From Yoonia sp. BS5-3 (GTDB taxonomy: Bacteria; Pseudomonadota; Alphaproteobacteria; Rhodobacterales; Rhodobacteraceae): a stretch of 64,000 nt of DNA. Both the position numbers and the translations under genes were made by a program. The notes beneath the pieces are model-generated. The model had not been told where the DNA came from, made no database searches, and saw only the letters and a program-made list of their open reading frames with translations. Below, piece by piece: positions 54,451 to 63,568 of this stretch. The DNA lies in assembly GCF_038069655.2 (NCBI RefSeq), contig NZ_CP150951.2, positions 1,700,001 through 1,764,000 on the forward strand. Direction: 5' to 3'. Numbering within the stretch: position 1 is the stretch's first letter; every line of letters starts with the position of its first letter.

Positions 54451-55899
54451 ATGCTGACCGATAGCGCCCTTCAAGAGGTGCTGAACTGCGTTAAGGACAG
54501 GTTGCTATTTGCGTATTCTGATGATGGTGCCAACTGTATCGCCAACAAGATCGCCCATGCCTTTGTGCCTGCGGGGATGGATATCGCAGATTGGCTGTCC
54601 GGCCCGTATTTTCATGACGCCGCCAATCGGACCCGGCTTCCGGCGCGGGCGACACCAAAGGCGGTTTTGCTGGGTGAGAAATTCGATAGCGTGACAGTGG
54701 GCTATCTAAGCCCGGCAGGGGCCGAACATATTTTCGAATTCGATCTGCGGCAAATGCCCGAAAACAATTGTTGGTTGATCACCGGCCACGATGTGACGTT
54801 GCAGCCTTCCACCGCATTGGATCCGACCGCGACACATGTTGAAAAGGTGGCACATGATCTCGGCAATGTGCTGGGGATTGCGCAGATCGCAGCGGACGGG
54901 CTTGGGCGATCAGGGCTGGGCGACGATGCGCGCATGCGGGTGGCCGATATCCTCAATGCGGTGCACCGGGGCAATTATTTGGTGCAGTCATTGATCGATC
55001 CGGATCAAGCATCAGACAGGCAGGTCGAACACACGGCAGATGTGCCATCCGTGATCCAGAACGCAGCCGAGCTTTTTCAACGGGTACTGCCGCCAGCGAT
55101 CACGCTTTCGGTCGACCCGGTGCCACAAATTCGGACAACCGCAGGATCACATTCCGAACTTGAGGCAACGGTCATTGAAATGCTGGGCGCCGCACGGAAA
55201 TTCATTGTCCTGTCACCGTCCAAAGCGGGACGGATATCCGTTCAAACGACGCAGCGGACAGATACGGTGAAAATCCGTGTTCTGGCGCGGATCGATGCCT
55301 CAGACGCGATGCAGGCCGCATCATACGCAATGCCACCTGACCTGATCAGAACGCTTGTGGCCAGCGCCGAGTTGGCGAAGGCGGCGGGCGGCGGGCTTAG
55401 CGTGGGGAGCGCGGATGACCACGAACAGCGGATTTCCTTGCGGCTGCCGGTACTGCCCGCCTCATTGGACAATTATGCGCCCTCGGGGCACCAACCGCCC
55501 AGCGATATGCTGCGGGGTTATAGGATTTGTTTGGCGCAATCTGATGGAACGCTAGCACGGTCTTTGGCGCGCTACCTGCGGGCACAAGGGGCAGATATTA
55601 TCGAAATCAGCGAAGGTGATGCATTCCCTGACGTGATCAAAGCGATCCGCGATGTCGATGTTGTGATCGCCTCGCAAACACTTCCCGATACCACGCCTGT
55701 TCGCGATCTGGTGCGCGCGATGCCAAGCGCGGCTCCGCATGTGCGCATGATCCATTTTTCAACTGTCGCGACCTATCCGAAAACGGCCGAAGGCAACGTA
55801 TTCGGGCTTTGCCTGCCAAAGTCAGTTCCGCTAGAGACGCTGCTGAACGCGATCCGGCTGCTGCCCCCGCGCGCAGATTTGGGGACAGACGGCGGATAG
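54451..55899 (+). CDS. Degenerate hybrid histidine-kinase-like protein
   Basis: A 482-residue protein. The N-terminal region is unassigned. A HisKA-like helix keeps a His in EKVAHDLGNVLGIAQIA. The ATPase-like region has no Asn in the N-box position (ATVIEMLGAARKF) and lacks the DxGxG and second glycine boxes. The C-terminal receiver-like domain keeps the Lys (CLPKSV) but has Ser/Ala (VVIASQTLPD) where the phospho-acceptor Asp should be. It could act as a phosphotransfer or scaffold protein that uses its His without ATP. It lies 89 bp after the single-domain response regulator. Confidence 0.65.
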   Translation: MLTDSALQEVLNCVKDRLLFAYSDDGANCIANKIAHAFVPAGMDIADWLSGPYFHDAANRTRLPARATPKAVLLGEKFDSVTVGYLSPAGAEHIFEFDLRQMPENNCWLITGHDVTLQPSTALDPTATHVEKVAHDLGNVLGIAQIAADGLGRSGLGDDARMRVADILNAVHRGNYLVQSLIDPDQASDRQVEHTADVPSVIQNAAELFQRVLPPAITLSVDPVPQIRTTAGSHSELEATVIEMLGAARKFIVLSPSKAGRISVQTTQRTDTVKIRVLARIDASDAMQAASYAMPPDLIRTLVASAELAKAAGGGLSVGSADDHEQRISLRLPVLPASLDNYAPSGHQPPSDMLRGYRICLAQSDGTLARSLARYLRAQGADIIEISEGDAFPDVIKAIRDVDVVIASQTLPDTTPVRDLVRAMPSAAPHVRMIHFSTVATYPKTAEGNVFGLCLPKSVPLETLLNAIRLLPPRADLGTDGG

Positions 55900-55930
55900 G
55901 CGGTGTCACTGAAACGTGCGAAAAGCTTTG

Positions 55931-55949
55931 GTATAAATCGAAATGCTTT
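55931..55949 (+). repeat. 19-bp repeat, copy 2
   Basis: Identical to 51337-51355 (GTATAAATCGAAATGCTTT). It lies in the 163-bp gap before acnB, where no gene is seen. Confidence 0.5.
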
Positions 55950-56062
55950 GGGCTTGCGACTCTCCGGCTTTTGGTATACCGCCGCATACAAATAGGCGGG
56001 GGCGTGGCGTTGACCTGGTCTTCCTGCCTCTGAGCCCCCAGCATGACGTGTCAGGATAGCCC

Positions 56063-58852
56063 ATGAGTTTATATACAGATTACCTAAATGAGATCGAAAC
56101 CCGTAAGGAACAGGGTCTCAGCCCAAAGCCAATCGATGATGCCCCGCTGACCGAAGAGGTGATCGCGATCATCAAAGACACCGGTCACGAACACCGGGCT
56201 GATGCGCTGCACTATTTCATCTATAACACGCTGCCGGGGACAACCAGCGCGGCGGGGGTAAAGGCGCAATTCCTCAAGCAGATCATTCTGGGCACAGAAA
56301 ACGTTGCCGAAATCACGCCCGAATATGCGTTCGAACTGCTGTCACATATGAAGGGTGGCCCCTCGATTGAGGTGCTGATCGATTTGGTGACGGGCGATGA
56401 TCAGGCAATTGCCAAACAGGCCGCCGAGGTACTGAAAACCCAGGTCTTCCTCTATGAAGCCGATACCGAACGCTTGAAAGCGGCGCATCAGGCGGGCAAC
56501 GCCATCGTGACAGAGATTATCGAAAGCTATCTGCAGGCAGAGTTCTTCACTAAGCTTCCCGATGTCGACGAAGAGGTAGAAGTCGTCACTTTTGTTGCAG
56601 CCGAAGGCGATATTTCAACCGATTTGCTGTCGCCGGGCAATCAGGCGCACTCGCGTGCTGACCGCGAATTGCATGGCCAATGCATGATCGATGAAAAGGC
56701 ACAAAAGCACATCGAAGAGCTGAAACTGCAGCATCCTGACGCACGCGTCATGTTGATCGCCGAAAAGGGGACTATGGGCGTTGGCTCTTCGCGGATGTCT
56801 GGGGTGAACAATGTCGCACTTTGGACCGGCAAGCAGGCCTCGCCCTATGTGCCATTTGTGAATATCGCGCCCGTTGTGGCCGGTACCAATGGGATTTCGC
56901 CGATCTTCCTGACAACTGTCGGCGTGACCGGCGGGATCGGGGTTGATCTGAAAAACTGGGTCAAGAAGGTCGATGAAGACGGCAATGCGATCCTGAACAA
57001 TGACGGCAACCCGATTTTGGAACAGAAATACTCGGTCGAAACCGGGACAGTTCTGAAAATCAACACCAAGGATAAAAAGCTCTACAGCGAAGACGGCGAA
57101 GAGCTGGTCGATATGTCCGCCTCTTTCACACCGCAGAAGATGGAGTTTATGAAGGCGGGCGGCTCTTACGCCATCGTCTTTGGCAAGAAACTGCAGACAT
57201 TCGCGGCTGAGACACTGGGCGTCGAAGCGCCGCTGGTCTTCGCCCCATCCAGAGAGATCAGCCATGAAGGCCAGGGCCTGACGGCCGTTGAAAAGATCTT
57301 CAACGCCAATGCGCGCGGCACCACGCCGGGCAAGGTGCTGCATGCAGGATCGGACGTGCGCGTTGGCGTGAACATCGTTGGCTCACAGGACACCACCGGC
57401 CTGATGACCATGCAGGAACTCGAAGCGATGGCGGCGACCATTGTGTCCCCGTCGGTGGATGGCGCTTATCAATCAGGCTGTCACACCGCATCGGTCTGGG
57501 ACATCAAAGCGCAGGCAAACACCCCGCGTTTGATGAAGTTCATGAACAACTTCGGCCTTGTCACCGGGCGTGACCCCAAGGGCGAATATCACGCGATGAC
57601 CGACGTGATCCACAAGGTGCTGAACGACATCACCGTCAGCGATTGGGATGTGATCATCGGCGGCGACAGCCACACGCGGATGTCGAAGGGCGTAGCCTTC
57701 GGGGCGGACTCGGGCACGGTGGCGTTGGCTTTGGCGACGGGCGAGGCGTCGATGCCAATCCCTGAATCTGTGAAGGTGACTTTCAAAGGCCAAATGGCCG
57801 ATCACATGGATTTCCGCGACGTGGTGCATGCCACCCAGGCGCAGATGCTGGAACAGCACGGCGACAACGTCTTCCAGGGCCGCGTGATCGAGGTGCATAT
57901 CGGCACGCTGCTGGCCGATCAGGCGTTCACCTTCACCGACTGGACGGCCGAGATGAAGGCCAAGGCCTCTGTCTGTATTTCGGATGATGAGACGCTGATC
58001 GGCTCGCTGGAACTGGCGAAATCGCGCATCCAGATCATGATCGACAAAGGTATGGAGCATGACAATGGCATGCTCGCCAGCCTGATCGCAAAAGCCGACG
58101 CGCGGATCGCTGAAATCAAATCAGGTGAAAGACCAGCCCTGCGTCCCGATGCGAATGCGAAGTACTTCGCCGAGGTTGTGGTTGATCTGGATGCAATCGT
58201 TGAACCGATGATCGCCGACCCTGATGTGAACAACGTCGACGTCTCCAAGCGGTATACTCACGACACAATCCGCCCGATTTCCTTCTACAAGGCGGAAAAG
58301 CATGTTGATCTGGGCTTTGTTGGCTCCTGCATGGTGCACAAGGGCGACATTAAGATCGTGGCGCAAATGCTGCGCAATCTTGAGGCCGAACATGGCGAAG
58401 TCACCTTCAAAGCGCCGCTTGTCGTCACCGCGCCGACCTACAACATCATTGATGAATTGAAGGAAGAGGGCGACTGGGAAATCCTGCAAAAATACTGCGG
58501 GTTCGAATTTGACGATGCCGCGCCTAAGACAACCGCGCGGACCGAGTATGAGAATATCCTCTATCTCGAACGGCCCGGCTGTAACCTTTGCATGGGCAAC
58601 CAGGAAAAGGCGGAAAAGGGTGACACCGTGCTGGCCACCTCAACGCGCTTGTTCCAAGGACGGGTTGTTGCAGACACGGCCGAGAAAAAGGGCGAATCCC
58701 TGTTGGCTTCAACCCCGGTCGTGGTCTTGTCGGCGATCCTGGGGCGGACCCCAACTTTGGACGAGTATATAAAGGCGGTTGACGGGATCAACCTGACGAA
58801 ATTCGCACCGCCCAAGAAAGCCCCAATCGACGCGCTGTCCGTGCATTACTAA
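56063..58852 (+). CDS. acnB: Aconitate hydratase B / 2-methylisocitrate dehydratase
   Basis: A 929-residue AcnB-type aconitase, which interconverts citrate and isocitrate in the TCA cycle. It starts with the AcnB HEAT-like N-terminal domain. The [4Fe-4S] cysteines are visible in YQSGCHTASVWD, in VGSCMVHKGDI and in PGCNLCMGNQ. DWDVIIGGDSHTRMSKGVAF carries the active-site region. The length is within the family range although the C-terminus is about 60 residues longer than E. coli AcnB. A Rho-independent terminator follows. Confidence 0.95.
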   Translation: MSLYTDYLNEIETRKEQGLSPKPIDDAPLTEEVIAIIKDTGHEHRADALHYFIYNTLPGTTSAAGVKAQFLKQIILGTENVAEITPEYAFELLSHMKGGPSIEVLIDLVTGDDQAIAKQAAEVLKTQVFLYEADTERLKAAHQAGNAIVTEIIESYLQAEFFTKLPDVDEEVEVVTFVAAEGDISTDLLSPGNQAHSRADRELHGQCMIDEKAQKHIEELKLQHPDARVMLIAEKGTMGVGSSRMSGVNNVALWTGKQASPYVPFVNIAPVVAGTNGISPIFLTTVGVTGGIGVDLKNWVKKVDEDGNAILNNDGNPILEQKYSVETGTVLKINTKDKKLYSEDGEELVDMSASFTPQKMEFMKAGGSYAIVFGKKLQTFAAETLGVEAPLVFAPSREISHEGQGLTAVEKIFNANARGTTPGKVLHAGSDVRVGVNIVGSQDTTGLMTMQELEAMAATIVSPSVDGAYQSGCHTASVWDIKAQANTPRLMKFMNNFGLVTGRDPKGEYHAMTDVIHKVLNDITVSDWDVIIGGDSHTRMSKGVAFGADSGTVALALATGEASMPIPESVKVTFKGQMADHMDFRDVVHATQAQMLEQHGDNVFQGRVIEVHIGTLLADQAFTFTDWTAEMKAKASVCISDDETLIGSLELAKSRIQIMIDKGMEHDNGMLASLIAKADARIAEIKSGERPALRPDANAKYFAEVVVDLDAIVEPMIADPDVNNVDVSKRYTHDTIRPISFYKAEKHVDLGFVGSCMVHKGDIKIVAQMLRNLEAEHGEVTFKAPLVVTAPTYNIIDELKEEGDWEILQKYCGFEFDDAAPKTTARTEYENILYLERPGCNLCMGNQEKAEKGDTVLATSTRLFQGRVVADTAEKKGESLLASTPVVVLSAILGRTPTLDEYIKAVDGINLTKFAPPKKAPIDALSVHY

Positions 58853-58874
58853 GCACGGCACCCTGACGAATGAC

Positions 58875-58905
58875 AAAGGCCCGCTGCATCAGGCGGGCCT
58901 TTTTC
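58875..58905 (+). terminator. Rho-independent terminator of acnB
   Basis: AAAGGCCCGC and GCGGGCCTTT form a perfect 10-bp stem with an 8-base loop, followed by further Ts, 22 bases after the acnB stop. Confidence 0.9.
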
Positions 58906-59075
58906 TATGCAAAGGTTGGGCCCCATCTGGGTCAGGTAGACGATATTGGAATTCCAAAATGGAATGGCTCCTAACCCCATAGTGTCTGGTGTGGACAGTA
59001 TGGGCACCTAAACTCTCATAAGACATCAGGCAGGCGGGGAATGCCGCGGGCCTGCTGACAAAGGGGAGGATTGAG

Positions 59076-60062
59076 ATGAACAAACACCTCATAGGGGCCG
59101 TTTTAGCGATCACCGGGGCCATCGCGCTATTTGCGGCAGGACCGGCCAAGGCCGAATGGCCCGAGAAACCGATTACGATCATTTACCCATGGCCCGCCGC
59201 CGATCCAACATCAGCTGTGATGCGGACAATTGGTGAACTGGTATCAGAAGAGCTGGGGCAGCCCGTGGTGATCAACAACGTCACGGGGGCCGGGGGAACC
59301 AAGGCACTGGCCACAGCGATTTCGGCTGATCCGGATGGGTATACGCTGGTCAGCAATTGGGTGGCAGCTCAGGTCAGCGCAAAACTGTTCAACCCGGACC
59401 TGCCTTACACAAACGATGATTTTGTACCGGTGGCCGGGGTGTTTGCGATCCCGTTCACGTTGACAGTGGCAGCAAACCACCCGGCAGACGACATCAGTGC
59501 ATTCGTGGATTGGGCCAAAGCCGAAGGGCGGACCATCAACTACGGGGTCTGCGCACCGCAATCGGTGCCGCGACTGATCGGCGAGCAGTTCATGACAGTG
59601 GCCGAGGTGCCCTATAACCCGATCCCTTTCAGCGGTGGATGCGGCGGGGACAATGTGACGGGCCTGATGAACGGCACATTGGATGCCTCAGTGGCGGTTG
59701 TCCCGCTAATCAACGCCTTTGAGGGGCAGATCAAACATCTGGGGCTGATCACAGATGAAAGACACCCGATCGACCCTAGCCTGCCTTCCGCAGCCGAGCA
59801 GGGCTATCCGGTTGGCTGGGGGGACACGGCCTTTGGCTGGGGCGGGGTTGCGGCCTTGTCGGGCACTCCAGATGACGTTGTCGAAAAACTGCAAGACGCG
59901 TTCAGGGCGGTATTGGCGGGGGATGCATTGGCCGCACAGCTTGAGGGCAATGTAGCAGCTATGATCAAATATGTCGGGCCAGACGCATCGGCGCAGCTTT
60001 GGTTGGATTCCGAAACTCTATTGGCCCAGCATGTGGCGAATGTGCTGAGATCGACAAATTAA
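59076..60062 (+). CDS. tctC: TctC/Bug-family periplasmic solute-binding protein
   Basis: A 328-residue exported binding protein. A signal peptide ends at GPAKAEWP. The Bug-family plan follows: PITIIYPWPAADPTSAVMRT, INNVTGAGGTKALATAISAD, DGYTLVSNW and a late LGLITDERHP. It binds a carboxylate-type ligand for a tripartite tricarboxylate transporter. AGGGGAGGA precedes the ATG. The membrane subunit that should follow is represented only by a fragment, so the protein has no obvious local transporter; it may use one elsewhere or act as a sensor. Confidence 0.85.
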   Translation: MNKHLIGAVLAITGAIALFAAGPAKAEWPEKPITIIYPWPAADPTSAVMRTIGELVSEELGQPVVINNVTGAGGTKALATAISADPDGYTLVSNWVAAQVSAKLFNPDLPYTNDDFVPVAGVFAIPFTLTVAANHPADDISAFVDWAKAEGRTINYGVCAPQSVPRLIGEQFMTVAEVPYNPIPFSGGCGGDNVTGLMNGTLDASVAVVPLINAFEGQIKHLGLITDERHPIDPSLPSAAEQGYPVGWGDTAFGWGGVAALSGTPDDVVEKLQDAFRAVLAGDALAAQLEGNVAAMIKYVGPDASAQLWLDSETLLAQHVANVLRSTN

Positions 60063-60083
60063 TTCCAGCGCAGACGGGGTATT

Positions 60084-60374
60084 ATGGCCGGGGTCCTGAT
60101 GATCAGCCTGATCGGAACATACTCGGTCGCACGGCAGATCAATGATCTGTGGCTGCTGATCCTCTTTGGGCTGATCGGATATGTGCTGCGCAAGGCCAAC
60201 TACCCGCTGGCGCCCATTGTGATCGGTTTCGTTCTGGGCCCGATATTTGAGTCCAATTTCCGCAGAACGGTCCTGATCGCCCAGGGAAACCTCTTGGACT
60301 ATGTGCAGACCCGGCCGATCACCCTCGGCGTGCTGTTTTGCGTCTGCATCTTCCTTGTCTGGCCGCTGGTGTAA
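60084..60374 (+). pseudogene. tctA C-terminal remnant (tripartite transporter membrane subunit)
   Basis: Ninety-six residues resemble only the last fifth of TctA (normally about 500 residues): VLMISLIGTYSVARQINDLW, the GLIGYVLRKANYPLAPIVIG helix pair and the LGPIFESNFRRTVLIAQGN end. The N-terminal 400 residues and the small subunit TctB are missing, although tctC directly upstream is intact. This looks like an internal deletion. The fragment has an ATG, but AGG-type spacing before it is poor. Confidence 0.7.
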
Positions 60375-60391
60375 AGGACCCGGCACAAGAC

Positions 60392-61300
60392 CTAGTATCG
60401 GGCCAAATGCTGATAATCCGCGGCAGAGCGTTGGAATTGCGCCTTGATCTGCTCAAACACAAACCGGCCCGCTGCGGTGACAGGGCGGTTTTTGCGAAAT
60501 GACATGCCTGCAGGGATCCGCCATTGCAGATCGGCGCAGGCCATTTTGGCGACAGGCGGGCCAAATTCAGGATCGTTCAGCAATGGCAAATAGGCGATCA
60601 GATTGGTCTTTGCGACAATCTCAAGCAAGGCGTTGCGGGGAAGTATCTCAATATCCGGGCTGCGCCAGGGCAGGCCGTGCTTGATATATTCGCGCTCAAG
60701 AAATGCAGCAGTGCACTGATCGCCATCAGCCATGATCCACCCATAATCAACAATATCCTGGATGCGGATTTCCGGCAGCTTGGTCAGCGGATGATCAACA
60801 GCGGTCACAAGGCCAAAAACCACATCGCCCATGCTTTCCATAACGACTTGCTCATCCATCGGCTGGGACATGGCCAGATCGATCCGGCCCTCAAGCAGCA
60901 ATTGCTCTAGCCGGGCGGCATTGTTTTCAACCACGCGGATTTTCAGATTGGGGCGGGTGGTCAAAAGGCTGGCCAGAATACCCGGCAGGATTTGGGTGGA
61001 CCAGGCCGCAGTGTCCAAAACCACACGGCCGGTTTCCCCTGATTTGAGCGCGGCGATCTTGGATTTGGCATCGCGCATCTCTTTGTCGATGGCCAATGAA
61101 TGCTCAAGAAATGCAACGCCATATTCATTCAGACGCATCCCGCGAGGATGGCGATCAAACAGACGCTCGCCGAATTCCTGCTCGATCCGATGCAGGATTT
61201 TGGTGATGGCCGATTGGGTATAGCCAATCGTCTCCGAAGCGGCGCGGATGCTGCCAAGCTTGGCAACTTCTTCGACAACGCGGGCGTATCTGGTCTCCAT
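60392..61300 (-). CDS. LysR-family transcriptional regulator
   Basis: A 302-residue protein. The N-terminal winged HTH (VVEEVAKLGSIRAASETIGY, TQSAITKILHRIEQEFGERL) is followed by a two-lobe effector-binding domain. The ATG at 61300 is taken in place of a TTG five codons earlier. It lies convergent to the tctC unit and divergent from the amidohydrolase-sulfatase genes, so those catabolic genes are its likely target. The ligand is unknown. Confidence 0.88.
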   Translation of the reverse strand: METRYARVVEEVAKLGSIRAASETIGYTQSAITKILHRIEQEFGERLFDRHPRGMRLNEYGVAFLEHSLAIDKEMRDAKSKIAALKSGETGRVVLDTAAWSTQILPGILASLLTTRPNLKIRVVENNAARLEQLLLEGRIDLAMSQPMDEQVVMESMGDVVFGLVTAVDHPLTKLPEIRIQDIVDYGWIMADGDQCTAAFLEREYIKHGLPWRSPDIEILPRNALLEIVAKTNLIAYLPLLNDPEFGPPVAKMACADLQWRIPAGMSFRKNRPVTAAGRFVFEQIKAQFQRSAADYQHLARY

Positions 61301-61419
61301 CGGTATTCCAATCAAGCATCACTGGCGGCGTAAATTGCGCTCGTCAGTCATACCAGAACGGCCCTAACATTTCCACAAAACCGGCGCCGGCAACGGCGCA
61401 GCCGATTACCGGAGCTGTC

Positions 61420-62193
61420 ATGAAAATCGACGCACATGTCCATTTCTGGGAACTGGGCGAGACGCACAACATCTGGAGCGCGCGCAAGATCGGCGGGCTC
61501 CAGCATGATTTCACGCCGCAGATGTTGCAGCCACTTTGCGCGCGGGCAGGGATTGACGGGGTGATCGTCGTGCAGGCGGCCACTGACCCGCGGGAAACGG
61601 CCTATATGGTGCGTCTGGCGCAGGATATCGCAAGGTTGCGCGATATCCCCAAACTTTGCGGCATCCGGGCACATCCCCCGAAAGAGTTTGACCCAAGCTG
61701 GTTTACCGACCCTGGTCTGCGTCAAAGCTACCGGGTGATCGGGGCGCATGGGGTGCCGGTTGATTTTCTGGCCAATTGCACGCAGCTCGGGCCAGTCTGT
61801 GATCTGTTCACTGGGGTTCCCGAAATGACCGCCGTGTTGAACCATGGCGGGCGGCCTTTCGTGATGACGGGCGAGCTGGGCAAGTGGCGGACAGATATGC
61901 AGCGCATCGCCAAAGATACGGGGGCCTATGTGAAAGTTTCAGGGCTGGTTGAGCGGGCAGGGGTCGAATGGCAAACCGACACGCTGCGCCCCTGGGTCGA
62001 AGCTTTGATTGAGGATTTCGGCTGCGAAAGACTGATTTTCGCCAGCAACTGGCCAGTGATGACGTTGATGGGCACTTATGATCTGTGGTGGGCGGCCATT
62101 CAGGAAATTGTCCAAGACGCGGGGGTGCCTGATCAGGCTCAAGCACAGCTTTTTGGCGGCACAGCGGCGCGCGTCTATGGGCTTGGGGGGTGA
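61420..62193 (+). CDS. Amidohydrolase-2 family lactonase-like hydrolase
   Basis: A 257-residue TIM-barrel metal hydrolase. MKIDAHVHFWELGETHNIWS carries the HxH metal motif. VLNHGGRPF provides a later His and ERLIFASNWPVMTLMG the terminal Asn/Trp/Pro region of the fuconolactonase and pyrone-dicarboxylate lactonase group. It is the first gene after the LysR divergence and is followed 3 bp later by a sulfatase. It probably opens a lactone in a sugar-acid or related pathway. Confidence 0.8.
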   Translation: MKIDAHVHFWELGETHNIWSARKIGGLQHDFTPQMLQPLCARAGIDGVIVVQAATDPRETAYMVRLAQDIARLRDIPKLCGIRAHPPKEFDPSWFTDPGLRQSYRVIGAHGVPVDFLANCTQLGPVCDLFTGVPEMTAVLNHGGRPFVMTGELGKWRTDMQRIAKDTGAYVKVSGLVERAGVEWQTDTLRPWVEALIEDFGCERLIFASNWPVMTLMGTYDLWWAAIQEIVQDAGVPDQAQAQLFGGTAARVYGLGG

Positions 62194-62196
62194 AAG

Positions 62197-63564
62197 ATGG
62201 CTAGCAATGTGCTTTTCATCTTGTCTGACGAACATGCGCGGGACATTGCGGGCTGCTATGGCAACCAGATTGTCCAGACCCCAAACATTGATGCGTTGGC
62301 AGGGCGCGGGGTGCGGTTCGACAACGCGTATTGCAACTCGCCAATCTGCGTGCCCTCGCGGGCAAGCCTGGCCACCGGGAACTATCCGCACCGGACGGGA
62401 TATTGGGACAATGCGCACCCTTTTGATGGGGGCGTGCCAACCTGGCATCACCATCTGCGGGACGCGGGGCATAATGTCGTTTCGATCGGCAAATTACATT
62501 ACCGCGATGCGGGCGATGATGCGGGCTGTTCGCAAAGCTTGCATCCGATCTACGTGCCCGATGGTCAGGGCGATGTGATCGGGTTGTTGCGCAAAGACGG
62601 TCAGCCGCGCAAGGCAGCCAGCGCGATGGCCGAAAAGGCAGCCAGGGGCATGTCAGATTACGCCGCATTTGATGATCGGGTGGCTGGTGCGGCAACCGAT
62701 TGGCTCAGGGCGCGCAGCGGGGGCGCAGGCAAACCTTGGGTGCTTTATGTATCCTTTGTGATCCCGCATTTTCCGTTGATTGCCCCCCCGGATTTCTTTG
62801 CGCTCTATGACGATGCGGACATCCCGCTACCGGATCAATATGGGCATGATGAACGGCCCCGTCATCCTGGGATCGATGCGTATCGGCAGTCATTCAATTA
62901 CGATGATTATTTCGACGAAGACAGCCTGCGCACGGCGCTGCAGGCCGCTGGGCTGGAAGAGGACACGCTTGTCATCTACGCCTCTGATCATGGTGAAAGC
63001 CTGGGCAACCGGGGGCTATGGGGCAAATCTGTCTTCTACGATGATGCCTGCGCTATTCCGATGATCATGGCAGGGCCGGGCATCAAAGCGGGGACGAAGA
63101 ATAGCACCCCATGTAGTCTGGTTGACCTTTACCCCACCATTCTTGGGGCAGCAGGGCGTCGTCTGAATGCGCGCGAACATAAGCTGCCAGGCAGCGATCT
63201 ACGCGCATTCTTGGACAGGCCCGCGCCTCAACGTGCGGTCTTCAGCGAATATCACGCGGCAGGCTCGACATCGGGCGGGTTCATGCTGCGCAAGGGTGAT
63301 TGGAAATTGATCTATTACGTTGGTCATCCGCCGCAGCTTTTTCACCTGCCAAGCGATCCACGGGAAAAGCATGACCTTGCCGGACAAGAAAGCACGGCAG
63401 AGATACAGGCGATGCTCGAAACAGAACTTCGCCAAATCGTGGATCCAGAAGCAGCTGATGCTAAAGCGTTTGCAGATCAAGCCAGGCGGATCGCGGCGCT
63501 TGGCGGTGAAGATACCATTCGGGCGCGGTCAGAAATCGGCTTTACGCCAGCGCCCAAAGGTTAG
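62197..63564 (+). CDS. Type I sulfatase (alkaline-phosphatase superfamily)
   Basis: A 455-residue hydrolase without a signal peptide. It begins NVLFILSDEHARDIAGCYGN (metal-binding DE). The formylglycine motif is CVPSR in ICVPSRASLATG, and YASDHGESLGNRGLWGKS supplies the second metal site. The CxPSR form is oxidised at Cys by a maturase. Close relatives include choline sulfatase and phosphonate monoesterases, so a sulfate or phosphonate ester may be the substrate. It starts 3 bp after the amidohydrolase and 5 bp before a second sulfatase gene. Confidence 0.85.
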   Translation: MASNVLFILSDEHARDIAGCYGNQIVQTPNIDALAGRGVRFDNAYCNSPICVPSRASLATGNYPHRTGYWDNAHPFDGGVPTWHHHLRDAGHNVVSIGKLHYRDAGDDAGCSQSLHPIYVPDGQGDVIGLLRKDGQPRKAASAMAEKAARGMSDYAAFDDRVAGAATDWLRARSGGAGKPWVLYVSFVIPHFPLIAPPDFFALYDDADIPLPDQYGHDERPRHPGIDAYRQSFNYDDYFDEDSLRTALQAAGLEEDTLVIYASDHGESLGNRGLWGKSVFYDDACAIPMIMAGPGIKAGTKNSTPCSLVDLYPTILGAAGRRLNAREHKLPGSDLRAFLDRPAPQRAVFSEYHAAGSTSGGFMLRKGDWKLIYYVGHPPQLFHLPSDPREKHDLAGQESTAEIQAMLETELRQIVDPEAADAKAFADQARRIAALGGEDTIRARSEIGFTPAPKG

Positions 63565-63568
63565 GGGC

